Of a stretch of 33,430 nt of DNA, positions 27,027-33,430 are shown piece after piece. The DNA is taken from positions 1 to 33,430 of the forward strand of contig JACCZU010000230.1 of the NCBI GenBank assembly GCA_013695835.1, written 5' to 3'. The notes under the pieces are model-generated. The model did no database searches and had not been told where the DNA came from. It saw only the letters and a list, made by a program, of their open reading frames with translations. Within the stretch, counting starts at the first letter, position 1; each line of letters begins with the position of its first letter. A program made the position numbers and the translations under genes. The DNA is from Candidatus Aridivita willemsiae. Its GTDB lineage: Bacteria; Actinomycetota; CADDZG01; WHSQ01.

Positions 27027-29091
27027 GCTGCATCGCCCGCTTCATCATCTCCTTCTGAAGCTCGGCGCCGTCCTCGCCGTTGCTTGGGGTGCTGCGCTCC
27101 CAGGCGCCGTCGGGGGAGAGGATCCATGACCAGGTGTTGTCCCTGAGTGCGAGATGGAGCAATGTCTTGAGCTCCTCTTTCAGCTCTGGAGTCTTGATCT
27201 TCACCAGCGCTTCGACGCGCCGATCGAGGTTTCGTTCCATCATGTCCGCGCTGCCGATGTAGATCTCCTCGCCGCCATCGTTGCAAAAGAAGAAGATACG
27301 GGAGTGCTCGAGATAGCGTCCCAGGATGCTGCGCACGGTGATGTTTTCGCTGAGTCCGGCAACGCCGGGGCGCAGCGCGCAGATGCCCCGGACGACGAGG
27401 TCGATATCGACGCCGGCCTCGGACGCGGCGTAGAGTCCGTTGATGATCTTCGGGTCGACGAGGTTGTTAACCTTCATCTCGATGCGAGCCCTCTTCCCGG
27501 ACCGGCTGTTGTCCGCCTCGCGTTCAATCATTCTCATTACCCATTCGCGCATCCCGTGGGGAGCAACAATCAGCGACCGGTACTGGGTCTGCTGCGAGTA
27601 GCCGGTCAGATAGTTGAAGATGTCGCTTACATCGGCGCCGAGGTCCGGGTCCGATGTTAGAAGGCCTAGGTCCTCGTACGCCCGCGCAGTCTTCGGGTTG
27701 TAGTTGCCGGTGCCGATGTGGACGTAACGGTTAACTCGCGCCCCCTCCTCGCGCACGACGAGACACAGCTTGCAGTGCGTCTTCAGGCCGATCAGACCGT
27801 AGACGACGTGGCAGCCGGCGCGCTCGAGCGTGCGCGCCCAGTTGATGTTTGCCAGCTCGTCGGAGCGCGCCTTGATCTCGACCAGAACCACGACCTGCTT
27901 GCCGGCCTGGGCCGCTTCGATGAGCGCGTCCACGATTGGACTCTCGCCCGAGGTGCGATAAAGCGTCTGCTTGATGGCGAGCACGTCGGGGTCGGTGGCC
28001 GCCTGCTCTATGAAGCTCTGAAAGCTGGTCCTGAAAGACTCGTAGGGATGATGAAGGAGCACGTCGCGCTCGCGCAGGATCGCAAACAGATCCGGCGCCG
28101 AGTCCTCGGCCGAAGATGCGGCCAGCGCCGGGTGGGTGATGGGCTGGAACTGCTCGTCTTTCAGGTCCGGTCGCTCGAGCGAGTAGAGATCCCAGAGCCG
28201 CGAAAGGTCGAGTGGCCCCGGGAGGGTGTGAACGTCCTGGGGCTCGATCTGCAGCTCACGCCGCAGGAGATCGAGAACGTGGGGCGGCATGCTTGTCTCG
28301 ATCTCGAGGCGCACGGCAGGGCTGAAGCGCTGCTTGCGAAGCCCTTCCTCGAGTGCCTGGAGAAGATCCTCTGCGCCGTCGTCCTCGACGTCGAGGTCGG
28401 CGTTCCTCGTGACTCTGAAGGCGTGGTGCTCGACCACTTCCATGCCCGGGAACAGTTGAGCGAGATGAGCGGCAATGACATCTTCGACTGGAGTGAACGC
28501 TGTTTCCTCGGAGACTTTGATGAACCGGGGCAGGAGCGGCGGGACTTTGACCCTGGCGAAGCTCGTACGTCCGGTGCCCGGATTGCGCACGAGCACGGCG
28601 AGGTTCAGCGACAGGTTGGAAATGTAGGGAAAGGGGTGGCTCGAGTCAACGGCGAGGGGCGTCAGAACCGGGAACACGCGCTCCTGAAACATCAGATCCA
28701 TGTCGTCGCGCTGACTGGGTTCGAGGTCATTCCACCGGAGCAGTTTGATCCCAGCCTCCGCGAGCTCGGGAACGATCTCTTCGCTGAACAGCCGGGCGTG
28801 CTCGGCCGCCATCGGAGCTGCTTTGGCGGCTATCGCCCCAAGCTGCTCGCGCGCAGTGAGCCCATCCGGCGACCTGCTCACCAGGCCCGCTTGAAGCTGC
28901 CGCTTCAGCCCGGCCACGCGCACCATGAAGAAGTCGTCCATGTTGGAAGCGAAGATCGAAAGAAACTTGGCCCTCTCGAGCAACGGCACGGCGGGGTCCT
29001 TGGCGAGCTCGAGGATGCGATTGGTGAAGTCGAGGGACGACAGCTCGCGATTGAGATAGAGGTGCTCGGTCTGCGGGAGCGTTTCAAGCAT
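27019..29091 (-). CDS. ppk1: Polyphosphate kinase 1
   Basis: 690 aa; [134 protein letters not shown]. Confidence 0.97.
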   Translation of the reverse strand: MLETLPQTEHLYLNRELSSLDFTNRILELAKDPAVPLLERAKFLSIFASNMDDFFMVRVAGLKRQLQAGLVSRSPDGLTAREQLGAIAAKAAPMAAEHARLFSEEIVPELAEAGIKLLRWNDLEPSQRDDMDLMFQERVFPVLTPLAVDSSHPFPYISNLSLNLAVLVRNPGTGRTSFARVKVPPLLPRFIKVSEETAFTPVEDVIAAHLAQLFPGMEVVEHHAFRVTRNADLDVEDDGAEDLLQALEEGLRKQRFSPAVRLEIETSMPPHVLDLLRRELQIEPQDVHTLPGPLDLSRLWDLYSLERPDLKDEQFQPITHPALAASSAEDSAPDLFAILRERDVLLHHPYESFRTSFQSFIEQAATDPDVLAIKQTLYRTSGESPIVDALIEAAQAGKQVVVLVEIKARSDELANINWARTLERAGCHVVYGLIGLKTHCKLCLVVREEGARVNRYVHIGTGNYNPKTARAYEDLGLLTSDPDLGADVSDIFNYLTGYSQQTQYRSLIVAPHGMREWVMRMIEREADNSRSGKRARIEMKVNNLVDPKIINGLYAASEAGVDIDLVVRGICALRPGVAGLSENITVRSILGRYLEHSRIFFFCNDGGEEIYIGSADMMERNLDRRVEALVKIKTPELKEELKTLLHLALRDNTWSWILSPDGAWERSTPSNGEDGAELQKEMMKRAMQRV

Positions 29092-29133
29092 TGCCTGATC
29101 CTACCTATTCACTTCACGCAGTTAGTTCTGTCG

Positions 29134-30171
29134 CTACCGTAGCCAGGTCCTTATGATCGCTTTACTGAAGCCCCACGCATAGCGCCAGGTCTGTCCCTTC
29201 TTGGTGGTCCCCGACACCCTCCGGCGCACGGTGATGGGCACCTCGGCCGCCTTGAAGCCCTTGCGACAAGCGTCCAGAAACAGCTCGGAGACGTAGTACT
29301 GGTCCTGGCGCAGGTCCAAACGGTGAAACGTCGCCGGCGTCATGGCGCGATAGCCGTTCGAGGGATCGGTGATCTTGGTCCGGCCGAGGAGGGTAAGGAG
29401 CCGGGCGAAGAACTTGACCCCAAGCGAGCGGATGCCGGACTCCACCTCGAACTCGCCGAGGACGCGGGAGCCCTGGACGATGTCGGCCTGAGCGGACAGG
29501 ACGGGACCCACGAGCCGCTCCATCTCCTTGGGATCATGCTGGCCGTCGGCATCCATGGTCACGATGACGCGTGCCCCGGTGCGATGGGCTACCCGGCACC
29601 CCAGCCTAATGGCCGCCCCGCTGCCGCGTCTGAGGTCTCTGCGGATCACCAACGCCCCGAAGTTGCGAGCGGCAGCCTCGGTTCCGTCGGTTGCACCGTC
29701 GCTGATCACGATTGGCCGCACGGCGAGGCCGGCCACGTCGTCGGGCATCTGCCCAAGCACCGAAGGGAGCCGCTCGGCTTCGTTGAAAGCCGGGATCACC
29801 ACGGCGCAGCAGTTGCGCAGGTTGGGAAGGCCTTCGTCTTCGACTCGCCGCAGCGCCATGTAATCGACCATCGTGCCGATCTCGTCGGACAACAGATCGT
29901 CGCGCGAGAAACCTCTAAACAGCAGGAACAGGGTTATGACGTTGGAGATGACGAGCAGACCGACGATCTGACGTTCGTCACCCGGCCGGAAACCAAGGGG
30001 GGAAAGGATCGGCCGGAAAGCGGCAGGGTAGACGGCGGCAAGCGCAAGGCCGAGCACGGCCGTGAACACGACGATGAGCTCGCCCCTGCGAAGCTGGTCC
30101 TTGTTGTAGCGCCTGATCGCGAAGATGGCAAGCGCAACGGCAACCAGCCCGCCGAAAACCTTCAAGCCCAT
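29134..30171 (-). CDS. DUF2304-like membrane segment fused to family-2 glycosyltransferase
   Basis: N-terminal hydrophobic segments (GLVAVALAIFAIRRYNKDQLRRGELIVVFTAVLGLALAAVYP...ISNVITLFLLFRGFSR) followed by GT2 core CCAVVIPAFNEAERLPSVL...VIVTMDADGQHDPKEME. ATG at 30171. Confidence 0.88.
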   Translation of the reverse strand: MGLKVFGGLVAVALAIFAIRRYNKDQLRRGELIVVFTAVLGLALAAVYPAAFRPILSPLGFRPGDERQIVGLLVISNVITLFLLFRGFSRDDLLSDEIGTMVDYMALRRVEDEGLPNLRNCCAVVIPAFNEAERLPSVLGQMPDDVAGLAVRPIVISDGATDGTEAAARNFGALVIRRDLRRGSGAAIRLGCRVAHRTGARVIVTMDADGQHDPKEMERLVGPVLSAQADIVQGSRVLGEFEVESGIRSLGVKFFARLLTLLGRTKITDPSNGYRAMTPATFHRLDLRQDQYYVSELFLDACRKGFKAAEVPITVRRRVSGTTKKGQTWRYAWGFSKAIIRTWLR

Positions 30172-30310
30172 GCCGTCAACCTCTTTCCCGATCTGAGAGC
30201 CGCCCGCCGGACACGACACGAAAGGCCGCAGGGCCGCGAGCCAAGACCCTTCAAGGCTAGCACGAGAGTGCCCAGGAGCGGCGGTTGAGGGGCACGCAGC
30301 CGGGCCAGCT

Positions 30311-30332
30311 GTTCACATTGCGTTCATGAACC
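30311..30332 (+). promoter_or_regulatory. Candidate Pho box (PhoP-type direct repeat) upstream of pstS
   Basis: Tandem 11-nt units GTTCACATTGC (30311-30321) and GTTCATGAACC (30322-30332), similar to the Streptomyces PhoP PHO box built from 11-nt GTTCACC-type repeats. Confidence 0.65.
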
Positions 30333-30359
30333 TGATGCCGTCGGGCAACATCCCGTTGC

Positions 30360-30365
30360 TAGCTT
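30360..30365 (+). promoter_or_regulatory. Possible -10 element for pstS
   Basis: TAGCTT fits actinobacterial TANNNT; lies 27 nt downstream of the candidate Pho box. Weak because the motif is short. Confidence 0.3.
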
Positions 30366-30370
30366 GACCA

Positions 30371-30418
30371 CCGAGAAGCCTCCGTGGCTTGGGATTCACG
30401 CGGGAGGGGGCTTCTCGG
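30371..30418 (+). promoter_or_regulatory. Long hairpin in the pstS 5' leader
   Basis: Perfect 10-bp arms CCGAGAAGCC (30371-30380) / GGCTTCTCGG (30409-30418) around a 28-nt loop. Confidence 0.55.
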
Positions 30419-30466
30419 GGACCGCCGCCGGCGGTTTCGAGAGTTCCTAGACGGGAGGACACCTGC

Positions 30467-31516
30467 ATGACTGGAGTGCTCAAGGGGCGGACGAGCTTCC
30501 TATTCGTCATTCTCGCCGTGGCGCTGATGGCGGCTGCCTGCAGCTCAGAGGAAAGCGGCGGCGGGGGCGGCAACGCGAACGCACAGGAAGGGCTCTCGGG
30601 CGAGATCGTCGTCTCTGGATCGTCGACGGTCGAGCCGATCACGTCGCTCGTGGCCGAGAAGTTCTCGGGCGAGAACCCGGACGTCAGCGTCTCGGTCGAC
30701 GGGCCGGGGACGAGCGACGGCTTCGAGCTTTTCTGCAAGGGGGAGACCAACATCTCGGACGCTTCCAGGCCCATCGAGGCCGAGGAGGTTCAGGCCTGCA
30801 AGAAGGAAGGCATCGACTTCATCGAGGTAAAGGTCGGCATCGACGGCATCTCCGTGCTTACGAGCCCAAGCTTCAACGAGGTGACCTGTCTCGACTTCGC
30901 GGACATGTACGCGCTTGTGGGACCCGAATCCAAGGGCTTCGAGAACTGGTCGGACGCAAATGACCTTGCCGAGCAGGTCGGCGCAGGGAATGCGCCTTAC
31001 CCCGACGTGCCGCTTGACATCACGGCGCCGGGTGAGGAGTCCGGCACGTATGACACCTTCGTGGAGTTCGCGATCGAACCGGTCGCCGAGGAGCAGGGGC
31101 TCCCCGAGGACCAGTGGATAGCGCGGCCCGACTACACGGCCTCTGACGACGACAACGTCATCATCCAGGGCATCGGCGGGAGCGACTCCTCGTTCGGATG
31201 GGTCGGATACGCCTTCTATGCGCAGAACGAGGGCACCGTCAAGGCCTTCGAGGTCGACGGCGGCGACGGTTGTGTGGCTCCCACCCAGGAGACCATCGAG
31301 ACCAAGGAGTACCCGATGTCGAGGGATCTCTTCTTCTACGTCAATGCCGACGACGCTGAGGACGAGACGGTGTCGGCGTTCGTGGACTTCTATCTCTCCG
31401 AGACGGGCATCTCATCCACCACAGAAGCCGGCTACGTCGCGCTCCCCGAGGACCAGTTTCAAGAGAGCGTGGACGCGTGGGAGAACCAAGAGACCGGATC
31501 GCGAGAAGAGGCTTAG
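30467..31516 (+). CDS. pstS: Phosphate ABC transporter substrate-binding lipoprotein PstS
   Basis: ATG 30467 behind GGGAGG; lipobox ALMAAACSS; GEIVVSGSSTVEPITSLVAEKFSGENPDVSVSVDGPGTSDGFELFCKGETNISDASRPIEAEEVQACKKEGIDFIEVKVGIDGISV. Confidence 0.96.
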   Translation: MTGVLKGRTSFLFVILAVALMAAACSSEESGGGGGNANAQEGLSGEIVVSGSSTVEPITSLVAEKFSGENPDVSVSVDGPGTSDGFELFCKGETNISDASRPIEAEEVQACKKEGIDFIEVKVGIDGISVLTSPSFNEVTCLDFADMYALVGPESKGFENWSDANDLAEQVGAGNAPYPDVPLDITAPGEESGTYDTFVEFAIEPVAEEQGLPEDQWIARPDYTASDDDNVIIQGIGGSDSSFGWVGYAFYAQNEGTVKAFEVDGGDGCVAPTQETIETKEYPMSRDLFFYVNADDAEDETVSAFVDFYLSETGISSTTEAGYVALPEDQFQESVDAWENQETGSREEA

Positions 31517-31582
31517 GGAAGCCGAGACGGCTTCTCGGATAGGCTAGCGACGCCGGTTCGGGTGGACGACAGCATGCCAAGG

Positions 31583-31610
31583 GGATGGGGCCGGGTCACC
31601 GGCCCCATCC
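31583..31610 (+). terminator. GC-rich hairpin in the pstS-pstC intergenic region (possible partial terminator or mRNA stabiliser)
   Basis: Perfect 12-bp stem GGATGGGGCCGG / CCGGCCCCATCC with loop GTCA, followed by ACATCG (no U-tract). Confidence 0.6.
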
Positions 31611-31635
31611 ACATCGTATGAGAGAGAGCTAATAG

Positions 31636-32583
31636 ATGGCTCAGGGAGTGCAGGGAGAAGCAGGCGCCCCTCTAAGCGCGCAGGATCTCCGCACCGCCCC
31701 GCACCGGCGCAGAAAGGAAGCACTGGTGATGAGGCTGTTTCAGGCCTTTGCCGCCCTTTCGGTCGTCGTGAGCGCGCTCATCATCCTGTCCCTGGTCGGT
31801 AAGGCGTTTGGCTTCATCTCGGCCGTGGACCTCGGCAACCTCTGGTCGGAGGGGTGGTTTCCCCGCCGGAACTTGTTCGACATCAAGACCATCTTTGCCG
31901 GCACCATGGTCATCAGCCTGATCGCAATGATTGTGGCCACGCCGCTCGGGCTCGGCGCCGCTTTGTACCTGTCTGAATATGCGGCACCGCGCGTCCGCAA
32001 GATCGTGAAGCCCGTTCTCGAGGTGCTTGCGGGGATTCCAAGTGTGGTGCTCGGCGTCTTTGCGTTGACCTGGATCAGCCCCCAACTCATTCAGCGCCTC
32101 CTCTCGGGCGCCGAGCTGTTCAACATGGCAGCGGCCGGGATAGCGGTTGGAGTGCTCGTCACTCCCCTTGTCGCTTCGGTCGCCGAGGATGCCTTTCGCG
32201 CCGTGCCGATGCCTTTGCGAGAGGCCAGCTACGGGCTCGGTGCAAGAAAGCGAAGCACATCGCTAAAGATCGTGTTTCCGGCGGCCATCTCCGGCGTTGT
32301 CGCTGCGTTAATCATCGGCATCTCGCGCGCCATCGGTGAGACCATGGTCGTCGCGATCGCGGCCGGGGCCAAGGGAGGCTCCCTTTTCACGGTCGATCCC
32401 ACGGGTCCGGGGCAGACCATGACGGGTGCCATGGCATCGCTTGCAATCGGCAGCGACCAGGTGCGGGGCGCAGATCTCGCCTTTCCGAGCCTGTTCTTCG
32501 TCGGCTTCCTGCTGTTTCTCATCACACTCGTGCTGAACGTGGCCAGTGAACGATTCGTGCGACGCGTGAGGCAGAGATACTGA
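31636..32583 (+). CDS. pstC: Phosphate ABC transporter permease PstC
   Basis: 315 aa; GTMVISLIAMIVATPLGLGAALYLSEYAAPRVRKIVKPVLEVLAGIPSVVLGVFAL...AVPMPLREASYGLGARKRSTSLKIVFPAAISGVVAALIIGISRAIGETMVV. Confidence 0.96.
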   Translation: MAQGVQGEAGAPLSAQDLRTAPHRRRKEALVMRLFQAFAALSVVVSALIILSLVGKAFGFISAVDLGNLWSEGWFPRRNLFDIKTIFAGTMVISLIAMIVATPLGLGAALYLSEYAAPRVRKIVKPVLEVLAGIPSVVLGVFALTWISPQLIQRLLSGAELFNMAAAGIAVGVLVTPLVASVAEDAFRAVPMPLREASYGLGARKRSTSLKIVFPAAISGVVAALIIGISRAIGETMVVAIAAGAKGGSLFTVDPTGPGQTMTGAMASLAIGSDQVRGADLAFPSLFFVGFLLFLITLVLNVASERFVRRVRQRY

Positions 32584-33430
32584 TGGCCACCACGGTCACA
32601 GGTCCGAGTCCAACCGACGTTGTTCTCAAGAGCCTGCGGGGCTCGAAGGTCGACGTCAAAAGCCGATTGTTCGAAGCGGCCCTGCTTTTTGCCCTGTCGA
32701 TCTCGCTGCTGTTCCTCGTGGTTCTCCTCGCCGATGTGCTTGTGGGCGGGATCGGCGTGTTTACGGACAGGGGGATGGGATTTCTGACGGCCGATCTATC
32801 TTCCCTGCCCAATATCGCGGGAGTGTCTCAGGGCATCGTGGGCTCGTTCCTCATGATGTTCTTTGTCGTGGGCCTGGCCTTCCCCTCCGGTATTGGGGCG
32901 GCCATCTACCTCGAGGAGTACGCCAAGGACACGCCTCTCAATCGGTTCCTCATCGTCAACATACGCAATCTCGCCGGGGTGCCCTCGATCGTGTTTGGGC
33001 TGCTTGGGCTCGCCATCTTCGTGCAAGCACTCGAGGGCTTTACCGGGGGGCGAAGCATGATCGCCGGTGGGATCACCCTGGCGGTGCTTGTGCTACCGAT
33101 CGTCATCATCACAGCGAGCGAGGCTTTGCGGGCGGTCCCCGAAAGCATCAGGGAGGCCGGCTTCGGAGTCGGCGCCACCAGGTGGGAGGTGGTTCGCCAT
33201 CATGTCCTGCCCATCGCAGCGCCCGGCATCCTTACAGGCACGGTGCTGTCACTGTCCAGGGCGCTTGGCGAGACGGCTCCCATCGTTCTAGTTGGGGCCG
33301 TGACCGGCTTCCTCGCAACGGGGGACCAGAGCTTTGCGGAGCAGCTGCGGGGGCCTTTCGTGGCCCTCCCGACGACGATCTTCAACTGGGCGAGCCTCCC
33401 TCAGGCTGAGTTTCGTGCAAACACGAAAGC
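32583..33430 (+). CDS. pstA: Phosphate ABC transporter permease PstA, truncated by the right window edge
   Basis: Manual translation from ATG 32583 (TGATG overlap with the pstC stop), open to the edge: ...GIGAAIYLEEYAKDTPLNRFLIVNIRNLAGVPSIVFGLLGLAIF...ALRAVPESIREAGFGVGATRWEVVRHHVLPIAAPGILTGTVLSLSRALGETAPIVLVG. Missing from the ORF track because it has no stop in the window. Confidence 0.95.
   Translation, partial: MATTVTGPSPTDVVLKSLRGSKVDVKSRLFEAALLFALSISLLFLVVLLADVLVGGIGVFTDRGMGFLTADLSSLPNIAGVSQGIVGSFLMMFFVVGLAFPSGIGAAIYLEEYAKDTPLNRFLIVNIRNLAGVPSIVFGLLGLAIFVQALEGFTGGRSMIAGGITLAVLVLPIVIITASEALRAVPESIREAGFGVGATRWEVVRHHVLPIAAPGILTGTVLSLSRALGETAPIVLVGAVTGFLATGDQSFAEQLRGPFVALPTTIFNWASLPQAEFRANTK

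Noticed and set aside
27718-29142. 474-aa plus-strand ORF
   Set aside because: Lies antisense to the unmistakable ppk1; a GC-rich shadow ORF with low-complexity, Arg/Glu/Gly-heavy translation and no recognisable domain.
1-33430. Search by eye for CRISPR repeats, tRNA T-arm motifs, rRNA, IS terminal repeats, phage genes or toxin-antitoxin pairs
   Set aside because: None seen; no regularly spaced repeats, no GGTTCRANNCC-type T-arm in a tRNA context, no transposase/integrase-like ORF. A tRNAscan-SE/Infernal/CRISPR-finder run would be decisive.

Overview
GC-rich, Actinomycetota-like chromosomal window, densely coding and mostly ordinary metabolism and transport. I saw no rRNA, tRNA, CRISPR array, transposase or phage module. 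Left to right: a left-truncated sulfotransferase-like CDS on the minus strand (absent from the ORF track); a YncE-type beta-propeller/phosphoesterase gene split by a one-base frameshift; a bactofilin-like membrane protein; a polar amino-acid ABC transporter operon; a CrtI/PYROXD2-like FAD oxidoreductase; a ChrA-type transporter and an M15 peptidase; a redoxin with an ATGA-coupled orphan ORF; a YihY/BrkB protein; an SMP-30-like propeller; a LytR_C-domain protein; a PQQ-type sugar dehydrogenase; two VOC proteins; an aldo/keto reductase; a CHRD protein; small membrane proteins; an EamA transporter; a rhodanese; a small CxCGW protein; and an ABC-F ATPase. The most interesting part is the right third (about 21.2-33.4 kb). 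A co-directional minus-strand run (DUF2304-GT2, ppk1, CYTH-CHAD, NUDIX-histidine phosphatase, SQD1-like UDP-sulfoquinovose synthase, ABC-F, small protein) lies divergent from pstS-pstC-pstA. The shared intergenic region holds a candidate Pho box (two tandem 11-nt GTTCAC/GTTCAT units) followed by a structured pstS leader. I interpret this as a possible phosphate-acquisition, polyphosphate-metabolism and sulfolipid-substitution island. That interpretation is inference and needs comparative and experimental tests.
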